Both the position numbers and the translations under genes were made by a program. A DNA stretch of 64,000 nucleotides from JAAUTT01 sp038213375 (GTDB lineage Bacteria; Bacteroidota; Bacteroidia; Bacteroidales; JAAUTT01), in the NCBI GenBank assembly GCA_038213375.1, contig JBBQTB010000021.1, forward strand, positions 1 through 64,000. Direction: 5' to 3'. The notes beneath the pieces are model-generated. The model was not told the origin of the DNA. It saw only the letters and a list, made by a program, of their open reading frames with translations, and did not search any database. This document shows, piece by piece, positions 1 to 7,891 of the stretch. Each line of letters opens with the position of its first letter. The stretch's first letter is position 1.

Positions 1-114
1 CTTGATGAATATCATTTCAGGTATAATAGGAGGAATAATATGGATACAATCTTTGATATTCTCCTAAAAAAAATGATTAAGTATGAACCTAAACGTATAT
101 TATCAAATAGTTAG
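1..114 (+). CDS. IS1595-family (ISXO2-like) transposase, C-terminal end only
   Basis: The frame is open from the first base and closes with two stop codons (TAG TAG) at 112-117. The 37 residues begin LDEYHFRYNRR and continue with a FDILLKKM segment. This matches the usual carboxy end of ISXO2-like DDE transposases of the IS1595 family, where a 'YLDEFxFRFNRR' motif precedes an FDxLL segment. The rest of the gene lies outside the window. The family call rests on motif recognition over a short stretch and would need the upstream sequence to confirm. Confidence 0.7.
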   Translation, partial: LDEYHFRYNRRNNMDTIFDILLKKMIKYEPKRILSNS

Positions 115-140
115 TAGGTTGCCTAAACGCCTATTCCTGT
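1..140 (+). mobile_element. Right-hand end of an IS1595-family insertion sequence inserted in kaiC
   Basis: Transposase coding sequence stops at 114, and KaiC-like codons (N-K-I-Y-L-E-H) resume near 141 in the frame of the downstream gene. The IS end, with its terminal inverted repeat and any target duplication, must therefore lie within about 115-140, which includes 'gcctaaacgcctattcctg'. The exact boundary cannot be set without the left end of the element. An alternative is an older insertion followed by partial decay. Confidence 0.55.
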
Positions 141-152
141 AATAAAATATAT

Positions 153-1355
153 TTGGAGCATATACAGATTAATCCTGATGAAATAAAGGAAACTGGCAAG
201 TATGATCTCGAAGGTTTATTCGTTAGGTTGGATCAAGCAATTAACAAGGTAAATGCAAAACGTGTGGTGCTTGATTCTTTGGATACACTTTTTTATAGCT
301 TCGATTTTAAAATGTTACGTTCGGAATTTAAAAGGCTTTTGTCCTGGTTAAAAGAAAAGAATGTAACTGCAATAATTACCTCTGAAATTGGGGATCCTTT
401 CCTAACCCGCGAAGGTATAGAGGAATATGTAGCCGATTGCGTTATTGCATTGGATAACCGAATCACTAATCAGATTTCGACAAGGCGTTTAAGAATTATT
501 AAATACCGGGGATCTTTTCACGGTAATAATGAATACCCTTTTGTAATTGATGAAAAAGGAATAAACGTTTTTCCTATTATAAGTGAAGCTTACCAGCAAA
601 AATCAATTACCAGCAGAATTACAACAGGCATTAAAGACTTAGACGAAATGCTTGGAAAAAAAGGCTTTTATGACGGTAGCAGCATACTAATATCAGGCAC
701 TGCAGGCACAGGAAAAACAAGCTTAGCAGCTTCATTCGCATATAGTGTATACGAATCTGGAAAACGCTGTCTTTTTTGTGCATTTGAAGAAGCGCCAAAC
801 CAGATAATAAGGAACATGCAATCAATTGGGCTCAATTTAGATCAATTGGTTAAATCAGGCTTATTAACTTTTTATTACTCCCGACCGACTTTACAGAATC
901 TTGAATTGCATTTTATTGCAATTAAGAAAATAATTGATGAAGTTAAACCTAATGTCGTAATTCTTGATCCGATTACAAATTTAATGACAGAAGGTCCAAA
1001 TAGTGACATCAGGTCGATGCTCACAAGGTTTGTGGATTATTTAAAAACCAAACATATCACTGTTATGTTTACGGCGGCCATCACTGTAGGATCAATAGAG
1101 CGAAATCCTAGCGATGAAGGAATTTCATCAATGGTCGATACATGGATAATGGTGCAGGATGTCGAAGTAGATACTGAACGTACCAGAAGTTTGTGTGTGA
1201 TTAAATCAAGGGGTATGTTTCATTCAAACGATGTTAGGAAATTTAATATTTCAGATAAAGGAATTACCCTAATGCCTGTTGCTATAGGTAACAAAGGAAC
1301 TCTAATTGATTATAAAAGAAAAGCTAAAGAGCACCAAAATTTATCCACATCCTAA
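153..1355 (+). pseudogene. kaiC: KaiC-like ATPase, 5'-truncated by an insertion sequence
   Basis: KaiC is a double RecA-fold ATPase that autophosphorylates and partners with KaiB. The first usable start is a TTG at 153, but KaiC-like codons begin near 141. What remains is the second half of the CI domain (DLEGLFVRL near residue 18, Walker B RVVLDSLDTLF near 37-47) and a complete CII domain. CII has a P-loop GTAGTGKT at 182-189, the paired glutamates FEE at 211-213 and Walker B VVILDP at 268. The CI P-loop is missing, lost at the IS junction. The residues aligned with the KaiC phosphorylation pair are Ser325-Ser326 (ISSMVD). About 150 residues are missing compared with a full KaiC. A truncated product could still be made, but hexamer assembly is unlikely. 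kaiB follows 91 bp downstream. Confidence 0.8.
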
Positions 1356-1356
1356 T

Positions 1357-1373
1357 AATCAATCAGATTGATT
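1357..1373. repeat. 17-bp perfect palindrome between kaiC and kaiB
   Basis: The sequence aatcaatcagattgatt has two perfect 8-bp arms around one central base, starting directly after the kaiC stop codons. A related attgattgatt run follows at about 1412. No U-tract follows, so an intrinsic terminator is unlikely; an operator or mRNA-processing hairpin is possible. No function is assigned. Confidence 0.35.
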
Positions 1374-1446
1374 GAAATCACTCATATTTGCGATTGCACA
1401 AATATTAAATTGATTGATTTTTTAATATGAAAAATAATTTGATATC

Positions 1447-1773
1447 ATGTTAAATAAAAAAAAGATAGACGCAAAATTAAAAGTAGAACCTAATGGTACC
1501 GGAAAGGAAAAGTATATTCTTCGATTATTTATTACCGGTATTTTGCCCAATTCGGTTCGTGCCGTTAAAAATATTAAGGCAATTTGTGAGCAATATTTAA
1601 AAGGCAGGTATGACCTAGAGATCATTGATATATACCAGCAACCATCTTTGGCATCCACAGAAGATCTTATTGCAGTGCCAGTTCTGATAAAAAAATTTCC
1701 ATTACCTGAAGAAAGGATGATTGGAGATTTATCAAATATTAAAAACGTTCTTAAAGAACTAGATCTTGTTTAA
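1447..1773 (+). CDS. kaiB: KaiB-like circadian-clock-type protein
   Basis: KaiB is a small thioredoxin-fold protein that binds KaiC and alters its phosphorylation state; it also competes with histidine kinases related to SasA. The 108-residue product carries the KaiB signature: LRLFITG near 23, then LEIIDIYQQPSLA, then EDLIAVPVLIKKFPLP and MIGDLS near the C-terminus. An N-terminal tail of about 20 polar residues precedes the domain. The gene sits between the disrupted kaiC and a histidine kinase, an arrangement seen in non-cyanobacterial Kai operons. No kaiA is present. With kaiC broken, KaiB may work with another KaiC copy or directly with the kinase. Confidence 0.9.
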   Translation: MLNKKKIDAKLKVEPNGTGKEKYILRLFITGILPNSVRAVKNIKAICEQYLKGRYDLEIIDIYQQPSLASTEDLIAVPVLIKKFPLPEERMIGDLSNIKNVLKELDLV

Positions 1774-1792
1774 TTTATTCGATTTTAATCTG

Positions 1793-3211
1793 ATGGCAAA
1801 TACAAGCAGGGAGCTTATAAAAGAGATTGAATTATTGAAAAAAGATAATGCAATGCTTCAGCAACAGTTAAAAGCTGCTAAGGATTCATTTGATGCAATA
1901 AAATCTGGAAATATCGATGCTTTGGTTATTGCTCATGAAAAAGCTATTAAAGTTTACACAGAAAAAACTGCCGACAAACCCTACCGTATTTTAATTGAAA
2001 AAATGCATGAGGGTGCAGTTACACTTTATGAAGATGGAACTATTCTATATTGTAATTCATCTTTTGCAAATATGGTGAATCTGCCTTTACAAAAAATAAT
2101 TGGAACTATATTCGAAAAATTTATTGATGATTCATTAAAAGAACACTTTGAGGCATTACTTAATCAAAACAATGTTAAGGCTTTAAAACAAGAAGGGTAT
2201 CTATATGCAAACGGTGGCAAAGTAATACCAGTTTTGTTGACTGCAAATGCATTGTGGTTGGATAATATTTTTGTTTTAAGTATTATTCTTACAGACCTTA
2301 CCATCCAAAATGAAAATCAGGAAAAACTGAGGCGCAGAACAAAACAATTAGAACAAAAAAACATTGAGCTCGAAAACATAAATATAGAGCTTGCCAAACA
2401 AATCGAAGAGAAGGAAAAAAGAGGGGCTGAGTTAACTATTGCTAAAACAGATGTAAAAGAACTGGAAGTACTAAATACTCACAAAGATAGCATACTTTCT
2501 ACTCTCTCCCATGATTTAAGAAGCCCGTTAGCCGGAATTATTGGAATGGCTGATGAATTGAAAGAGAATTTTGAAACTCTGGATAATAGCACGGTAAAAG
2601 AATTACTGACCCTTCTTTATAAGGCCTCAAAAAACGAATTAAGTATGCTTGACTCCATGGTAGAATGGGCTAGAATAAAATATGCATCGGAGGCATTTTC
2701 TCCTTCAGAAATTAGTCTTGTTCAATATGTAAAGATGGTAATTGATATCTTGAATGAAAATGCGATTGCAAACAACATACATCTTTATAATGAAATAGAA
2801 GAAAATATAAGTGTATATGCGGATGGAAACATGTTACTTTCTATACTTCAAAACCTTATTTCAAATTCAATTAGAAATACTCTTTCCGGAGGGATAATTA
2901 CAGTTATGGCGAAAAGAAAAGAAGATAAAATTATCGTTGAGATTAAGGATACCGGAATAGGAATGTCTAAAGAAATTATTGATAAGCTTTTTACGCCGCA
3001 AATGATTTCTCTTTCCATTTCAAGAAAAAAAAATAAAGGCGCCGGTATTGGGTTATTATTAGTTAAAGGGTTTTTAGAGAAAAATGGTGGAGAAATTTGG
3101 GTAGAAAGTATTGAGAATATAGGCTCGTCCTTTTATTTTTCCTTACCTGATAGGAAACCATTGGAAAAAGTTGAAGGCACTGTCAATACAGCGTTAGCTG
3201 AAAGTGATTAA
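1793..3211 (+). CDS. PAS-domain sensor histidine kinase of the KaiBC operon
   Basis: This is a cytoplasmic two-component kinase; no membrane segment is visible. The ATG at 1793 is preferred to a TTG at 1766 that would overlap kaiB, because it leaves a 19-bp gap and starts with MANTSRELIKEIELLKK. Residues 1-55 form a coiled coil ending in AIKSGNIDALVIA, a segment typical of kinases paired with KaiB/KaiC. A PAS domain spans about 66-170, a coiled coil about 175-228, and the phosphoacceptor His240 lies in LSHDLRSPLAG. The ATPase domain has NLISNS at 354-359, DTGIG at 386-390 and GAGIG at 416-420. No response regulator is adjacent. Its stop codon overlaps that of the convergent downstream gene by two bases. 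Confidence 0.85.
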   Translation: MANTSRELIKEIELLKKDNAMLQQQLKAAKDSFDAIKSGNIDALVIAHEKAIKVYTEKTADKPYRILIEKMHEGAVTLYEDGTILYCNSSFANMVNLPLQKIIGTIFEKFIDDSLKEHFEALLNQNNVKALKQEGYLYANGGKVIPVLLTANALWLDNIFVLSIILTDLTIQNENQEKLRRRTKQLEQKNIELENINIELAKQIEEKEKRGAELTIAKTDVKELEVLNTHKDSILSTLSHDLRSPLAGIIGMADELKENFETLDNSTVKELLTLLYKASKNELSMLDSMVEWARIKYASEAFSPSEISLVQYVKMVIDILNENAIANNIHLYNEIEENISVYADGNMLLSILQNLISNSIRNTLSGGIITVMAKRKEDKIIVEIKDTGIGMSKEIIDKLFTPQMISLSISRKKNKGAGIGLLLVKGFLEKNGGEIWVESIENIGSSFYFSLPDRKPLEKVEGTVNTALAESD

Positions 3212-4470
3212 AAATGATCTTTCACATGATAGGCCAAAAGGGTTTTCCCATGCCTTATATAAAGGATGCCATTGTTGATTACCGGATGTGAGAAATGTTC
3301 TTTGGTTCCTTTAGAAATAGAAAAGGAACTTATCACCATAAAATTATTAAGATCGGGATCAATAAGATTTACCTGGCCTTTCTGGTTATAGTAATAAAGC
3401 AGGTTTCCATCGGAAATTACAGTACCAATACCGCATTTTATTGAATCGGAAATTTCACCGGTATTCGAATTAATGGCAAGTAATTGTCTAAAATAATTGC
3501 TTGTGCTGTAGATAACTGAGTCTTTTTTAATAAATCCGCCCATAAAATTGTCAATTTCCTTATTTCTCCAAATCTGAGTAATCTGCTTTCCATCGGGCGA
3601 TAGTGCCAGTTTTACAGCGCAGTTCCCGTCTCCGGCAATGTAATAAATAAACCCGTTTTCGTACCAGATGGTATTGCTATGGGTATCGCCAACGCCTGGT
3701 TTTCGCTCTTCGGGCTGGTAATTATCCTGCTCGTGCACCCAAAGAAGCTCTCCGGTTGAAGCGTCTATTCCTAAAAGAGAATAGGCCGAAAATGTGACAA
3801 GAATTTTACGTGTTGACAAATTGATCAGGTAAGGCGAGTTGTATGCAGGAATCTGGTTCATTCCTTTGCAAATCCAATTTATTTTCCCTGTAAACCTGTT
3901 TAATGCAACTACATTGGTGTCGGCTCCTCCTGCAACCAGAAAAATGTTGTCGCCATCAATTAAGGGCGATTCGGAATGTCCGTGAAATGTGTAACGGCCA
4001 TTCAGGTTTTTTCTCAAATCAACTGACCATTTTTTGTTACCTTGTTTTGTCTCAAAACAAGTAATGTTACCAAATCCTGAGCAAACGTATACCAGACCCT
4101 CAGTCACCGTTGGGGTTGATCGTGATCCAGAAAAGCTTCGGGTCCATTCCTTTCCATAATCCGATTTCCAAAGCAAATTTCCTTTTAAATCGAACGAGAA
4201 TAGGTATCCAATGGAATCTTTTTCGCCAGTGATATAAATTCGGTCTGCTGTTACCGCCGGAGAACCATAACCATTTCCAATACTATCAGTTGACCATGCC
4301 AGCTGCGGTCCACCAGCCGGCCAGCTTTTCAAAAGATCAGTTGCTTCATAAATTCCTTTTCGGTCAACACCACGCCATTGCGCCATTGTTTGAGAATAAC
4401 CGGCAAAGGCAATTAAATTGAATATTAGTATTGAAAGTAAGCTTCTTATTTTCATGGATTTTAGGCTCAT
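3208..4470 (-). CDS. Secreted PQQ-like beta-propeller repeat protein
   Basis: The 420-residue protein starts with a signal peptide, best read from the second Met (MKIRSLLSILIFNLIAFAG, start near 4455), cleaved near YSQ. The mature part contains repeated blades with a [TK]GxxxW pattern, such as GNLLWKSDYG, GNKKWSVDL, GKINWICKG and GELLWVHEQ. This is the PQQ/quinoprotein-type propeller shared with BamB. No PQQ-ligand set or heme motif is visible, so it is probably a binding or scaffold protein rather than a dehydrogenase. It is convergent with the Kai-linked kinase, and the two stop codons overlap. Its substrate is unknown. Confidence 0.75.
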   Translation of the reverse strand: MSLKSMKIRSLLSILIFNLIAFAGYSQTMAQWRGVDRKGIYEATDLLKSWPAGGPQLAWSTDSIGNGYGSPAVTADRIYITGEKDSIGYLFSFDLKGNLLWKSDYGKEWTRSFSGSRSTPTVTEGLVYVCSGFGNITCFETKQGNKKWSVDLRKNLNGRYTFHGHSESPLIDGDNIFLVAGGADTNVVALNRFTGKINWICKGMNQIPAYNSPYLINLSTRKILVTFSAYSLLGIDASTGELLWVHEQDNYQPEERKPGVGDTHSNTIWYENGFIYYIAGDGNCAVKLALSPDGKQITQIWRNKEIDNFMGGFIKKDSVIYSTSNYFRQLLAINSNTGEISDSIKCGIGTVISDGNLLYYYNQKGQVNLIDPDLNNFMVISSFSISKGTKEHFSHPVINNGILYIRHGKTLLAYHVKDHF

Positions 4471-4586
4471 TTGGTGAGTCAGTATTGTTGGCTGTATGAT
4501 AGCTAAAAGTAGGTTTTTTTTGTCATTATGGATACCAAGTCTATATAAATTCTCATCTTTGCAACCGAAATTTTTAGACTTACCAC

Positions 4587-5435
4587 ATGAAGAATTATGT
4601 TTCGTTGTTAATTGCCGTTTTTTGTTTATTAATCCAACTTCATGCAGGCAAACCAGGTAAACCTAAACAAAAGCGGACCCCTAATTATCACTATCTGATA
4701 TATATCCCTGAAGGCTACGATTCAATCCAACAAAAGAACTGGCCACTTATTATTTATCTACATGGAAAATCAGTAGGAGGTAATAATCTCAATAAAATTA
4801 AAAGATATGGAATTCCTTTTTTTATCGATCGGGGTATGAAATTTAATGCCATTGTGGTATCGCCCCAATGTCCCTCGGGTAAAAACTGGACTACCGAAAA
4901 CTGGTTCGAGCCGTTTTATAAAGAACTGTGCTCAAAATATCATATCGATTCAACCCGTATTTATCTTACAGGCATGAGTATGGGAGGCTTTGGTACTTGG
5001 GATCTGGGAATAAAATATCCAAACCGGTTTGCAACGCTTATGCCCCTTTGTGGAGGCGGAAAACCTCAGGAAGTATGTGCCATCAGGGATGTTCCTATTT
5101 GGGTATTTCATGGCAATCAAGATTCTATAGTCCCGATCAGACGATCCAATGAAATGGTAAAAGCGTTACGTAAATGTGGTGGATATCCCAAATACACTGT
5201 TTTAAAGGGTAAAGGTCATGATATTCATAGACAATATGCCGATCAGGGCTTATATGACTGGATGATGCAATATACAAACAATCGCTTGTTAACCCCTGTT
5301 TCCCGGAAACCCCAAAGAACGGATACTATTGATCGTCTGGAGACTGAAACGCCTCGCAAACCTATCTTGAAAAAGCTAAAACAGCCTGAACAAACCGACA
5401 CATTGAAGGGGAAAGGATATATGCTTGTATTTTGA
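4587..5435 (+). CDS. Secreted alpha/beta-hydrolase, PHB-depolymerase/CE1-like esterase
   Basis: The 282-residue protein has a signal peptide (residues 1-20, ending LLIQLHA). The fold markers are an oxyanion segment YLHG at 57-60, the nucleophile elbow GMSMGG with Ser131, Asp179 in HGNQDS and His211 in GKGHD, giving a full Ser-Asp-His triad. These fit the polyhydroxybutyrate-depolymerase/feruloyl-esterase-like group. A polar tail after about residue 235 is rich in Thr, Pro and Lys and looks disordered. A CATCTTTG -7-like box lies at 4554-4561. The gene seems to be transcribed alone. The substrate cannot be set from sequence; an acylated polysaccharide is a guess. Confidence 0.75.
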   Translation: MKNYVSLLIAVFCLLIQLHAGKPGKPKQKRTPNYHYLIYIPEGYDSIQQKNWPLIIYLHGKSVGGNNLNKIKRYGIPFFIDRGMKFNAIVVSPQCPSGKNWTTENWFEPFYKELCSKYHIDSTRIYLTGMSMGGFGTWDLGIKYPNRFATLMPLCGGGKPQEVCAIRDVPIWVFHGNQDSIVPIRRSNEMVKALRKCGGYPKYTVLKGKGHDIHRQYADQGLYDWMMQYTNNRLLTPVSRKPQRTDTIDRLETETPRKPILKKLKQPEQTDTLKGKGYMLVF

Positions 5436-5492
5436 AAAAAGGCTGCTGGCTGCGACTCATTCTAGGTTCTTGCAACTAGGTTCTAATAACGT

Positions 5493-6197
5493 CTATCCTC
5501 TGATAGAAATTTCCTGCAATAATTCTTTATTTAATAATCCTATTTTTTTTCCCTCAACCTTAATAATACCTTCGTTTTCAAACTCTTTAAGAATTCTTAT
5601 CGCACTATCTTTAGTCATACCCGAGAGGTCACCGATATCCTGACGCGATAACGACAATTCAAAAGTGTCCGATTCGTAAATTTCTTTACACAGATATATT
5701 AAAATATCGGCAATTCGACCGTGCATTTGTTTTTGTGTCAGACTCACTAATCGTTCAAATGTTCGCACGCTATTGAAACTGCAATTGCCAACAAACGCTT
5801 CTGTAAAATCACCATTAGTTCGCAATAAAGTCTTAATATTCTGTGTGTCGATAAAGCATACTGTGCAAGGTTCTATGGCTGTAATTGAATAATGATACCT
5901 GTTATCAACGTATATACCGGGTCCGCCATATATTTTCCATGGTAAAATCAATTCAAGTATCAGATTTTTATTATCTAAACCTTCAATATACATTTTAGCG
6001 ATACCTGTTGTTAACATAATTAAATGAGAGGAAGCCGTGCCTTGTTTTAGGATATTTTCCCCCGTTTTAAAACCAACTTCATACCTGTTTTGATTCAGAA
6101 TGGCGAATTCTTCTTCATTTAACATCTTAAAGATAGGGGCTTTATGATTACACTGGTTACAATTGGTACAGTTGACTGATTTAGTGAACAAGGTCAT
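5493..6197 (-). CDS. Crp/Fnr-family transcriptional regulator with N-terminal cysteine cluster
   Basis: The 234-residue protein has a cyclic-nucleotide-binding-like beta-barrel (about 24-130) and a winged helix-turn-helix (about 183-215, with LSRQDIGDLSGMTKDSAIR). Cysteines at 10, 13 and 16 form C-X2-C-X2-C, and two more lie at 111 and 114. FNR-type redox sensors hold a [4Fe-4S] cluster with an N-terminal cysteine group plus one cysteine in the barrel, so this protein may sense oxygen or NO in the same way. The spacing differs from E. coli FNR, so this is inference. It is divergent from the respiratory gene cluster that starts at 6448 and is its likely regulator. Confidence 0.85.
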   Translation of the reverse strand: MTLFTKSVNCTNCNQCNHKAPIFKMLNEEEFAILNQNRYEVGFKTGENILKQGTASSHLIMLTTGIAKMYIEGLDNKNLILELILPWKIYGGPGIYVDNRYHYSITAIEPCTVCFIDTQNIKTLLRTNGDFTEAFVGNCSFNSVRTFERLVSLTQKQMHGRIADILIYLCKEIYESDTFELSLSRQDIGDLSGMTKDSAIRILKEFENEGIIKVEGKKIGLLNKELLQEISIRG

Positions 6198-6291
6198 ACA
6201 ATGCTTTTTTTGCGATTCAAATATAGAGATAAATGTATACTTATATCTTTATTGCAAATTTACTAAAAAATGATTTAGTGCATTAAATTTA

Positions 6292-6305
6292 ACGATTTAT
6301 ATCGT
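6292..6305. promoter_or_regulatory. Candidate FNR-like operator (ACGAT-N4-ATCGT)
   Basis: A perfect dyad, ACGAT-TTAT-ATCGT, lies in the 250-bp gap between the divergent FNR-like regulator and the cytochrome lipoprotein gene. Its architecture (5-bp arms, 4-bp spacer, inner GAT/ATC) is that of FNR/CRP-family sites such as TTGAT-N4-ATCAA. Only one copy was noticed, so binding is inferred from geometry and position. Confidence 0.4.
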
Positions 6306-6447
6306 AATAATACTGATTTAAAACCATCTTTTAATGAAAATATGCAGCAATTAATTGTAGCGTTAAAAAAAACGAATAAAGTATCTTTGGTCATTCAGTT
6401 TTTTAATAATTTACATATTTATTTGATACGTAAAAGGAGATCATTAT

Positions 6448-6822
6448 ATGCAAAAACAGAAAAGTTTGATTGGTTTTTTAATGTTGGTTTTGGGCTTTAT
6501 TCTTCTCTATTCCTGCGAAAAAGTTACATTAAAAGAACCTCCTCTTCCTCCGCCGGGACCTGGAGTGGATAGCATAAGGTTTTCAGCAGATATTAAACCT
6601 ATTTTTAGTGTTTGTAAAGATTGTCACCCTGCGCTACATCAACCTGACTTAAGTAATAACCCTTATAAGTCTCTAACGGACGGGGGTTACATAAATCTTG
6701 CACTTCCATCTCAGAGTAAATTTTATGTTCATGTTAGCAATGGTGGATCTCACAAACAAGTTAGTCCAGTTGAAAAGCTGAAAATTCTTCAATGGATAAC
6801 TCAAGGCGCGAAGAATAATTAA
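6448..6822 (+). CDS. Monoheme c-type cytochrome lipoprotein
   Basis: The 124-residue protein has a lipoprotein signal peptide ending LLYSC (lipidated Cys23), a proline-rich linker (about 31-39) and one covalent heme site CKDCH at residues 56-60. A distal ligand is not obvious: no Met follows in the usual place, and His in GGSHKQ is a candidate. The C-terminal VEKLKILQWITQGAKNN is typical of Bacteroidota cytochrome-like lipoproteins. The start is supported by a strong Shine-Dalgarno (AAAAGGAGA, 6432-6440) 7 bp upstream, unusual in this phylum. It heads the redox gene cluster and is probably anchored in the outer membrane, facing the periplasm or the surface. Confidence 0.8.
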   Translation: MQKQKSLIGFLMLVLGFILLYSCEKVTLKEPPLPPPGPGVDSIRFSADIKPIFSVCKDCHPALHQPDLSNNPYKSLTDGGYINLALPSQSKFYVHVSNGGSHKQVSPVEKLKILQWITQGAKNN

Positions 6823-6860
6823 TAACCTAATCAATTAATAAAATATTAAAAAAATATAAT

Positions 6861-7721
6861 ATGACAAAAATGCTTATAAACCGCAGCTTATTGATTTTAG
6901 CTTTTATTTCATGTTCGATTTGGAGTTTTGGTCAGGATAAGGAGGAAGATACTGGAAAACTCCCGGTTAGATCAACTTTTTCAACAGGATTGCTGATTGA
7001 TATTCCTACTATTATGAGCCCGGTTGCTAAATCGTTAGAGTTGAATATTCAACATCGCTTTGGGCCCATCGATAAACAGAATAGTGTTAGTGATCTTTTT
7101 GGTATCTATGGTGATGCAAACACTCGTTTGGCTTTAACTTATGGAATTACCGACAGAATTGCAATTGGCTTTGGAACCACCAGATACAACAAACTGCAGG
7201 ACCTGAACTGGAAATTTGCATTATTGAGACAAAATCGATCGGGAAGTATACCATTGTCTATAAGTTATTATGGAAACGTGGTTGTGGATGCTCGTTCAAA
7301 GGAATTCTTCTATCCACAAGAGAATTACCGGGCTATTCATAGGTTTTCCTACCTCACCGAAGTTATTTTTGCCAGAAAATTTAACGATGTACTTTCTTTG
7401 CAAGTGGCACCTCAATTTGCTTATATAAACGCAGTTGATACACTTCATAAAAATTTAAATTATGGAATTTCGTTTGGCGGACGTGCGAAATTTTCTGATT
7501 CGAAATCGATTATTTTCGAATACGATCAACCTCTTACTGCCGGAACTACTGCAAAACCAAATCTTGGAATTGGTTTGGAAATCGGTACTGCCACTCATGC
7601 ATTTCAGATTTTTGTATCTAATTACCAAGGTATTATTGGTCAGCAAAACCTTGTTTATAATACCAACGACATTTCAAAGAAGGAATTTATTTTTGGTTTT
7701 AATATAACCGTAAGATTCTAA
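6861..7721 (+). CDS. DUF5777-type outer-membrane beta-barrel protein
   Basis: The 286-residue protein has a signal peptide (to about residue 24, SFGQ) and then alternating amphipathic strands such as ANTRLALTYGITDRIAIGFG and ISLSYYG-type repeats. It ends in FIFGFNITVRF, whose terminal Phe is typical of outer-membrane barrels. The pattern matches the DUF5777 family of Bacteroidota, which I recall as often encoded next to c-type cytochromes and YceI-like proteins; its function is unknown. It lies 38 bp after the cytochrome lipoprotein, so the pair are probably co-transcribed and may be physical partners. A terminator follows. Confidence 0.7.
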   Translation: MTKMLINRSLLILAFISCSIWSFGQDKEEDTGKLPVRSTFSTGLLIDIPTIMSPVAKSLELNIQHRFGPIDKQNSVSDLFGIYGDANTRLALTYGITDRIAIGFGTTRYNKLQDLNWKFALLRQNRSGSIPLSISYYGNVVVDARSKEFFYPQENYRAIHRFSYLTEVIFARKFNDVLSLQVAPQFAYINAVDTLHKNLNYGISFGGRAKFSDSKSIIFEYDQPLTAGTTAKPNLGIGLEIGTATHAFQIFVSNYQGIIGQQNLVYNTNDISKKEFIFGFNITVRF

Positions 7722-7730
7722 TTTTTTTAT

Positions 7731-7764
7731 GCGGGCAATTACAAAATTGTCCGCATTTTTTTTA
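7731..7764 (+). terminator. Rho-independent terminator after the DUF5777 gene
   Basis: The arms tgcgggcaatt (7731-7741) and aattgtccgca (7746-7756) pair with a single G-U wobble around an ACAA loop and are followed by eight T residues. It separates the cytochrome-barrel pair from the Fe-S/NrfD genes. Confidence 0.85.
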
Positions 7765-7891
7765 ATCTACCACCTTCACATTTTGTTTTTTTTAGTTACC
7801 CTAAATTACCCAACAAATAATTTATCAACATTATTAAAGTAAGTTGAATTGCAGAATTGTGACCTGATTGTTGATCTTAACAAAGTGATAT

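Noticed and set aside
3208..4470. Calling the propeller protein a PQQ-dependent dehydrogenase
   Set aside because: Only the blade repeats are visible. The length is below that of PQQ dehydrogenases and no cofactor-binding residues or heme site could be seen.
5425..5643. Plus-strand frame opposite the end of the FNR-like regulator
   Set aside because: It is antisense to a well-supported helix-turn-helix region and has no domain of its own.
6342..6572. Plus-strand frame of 76 codons overlapping the cytochrome lipoprotein start
   Set aside because: It runs out of frame across the strong ribosome-binding site and the signal peptide of the cytochrome gene.
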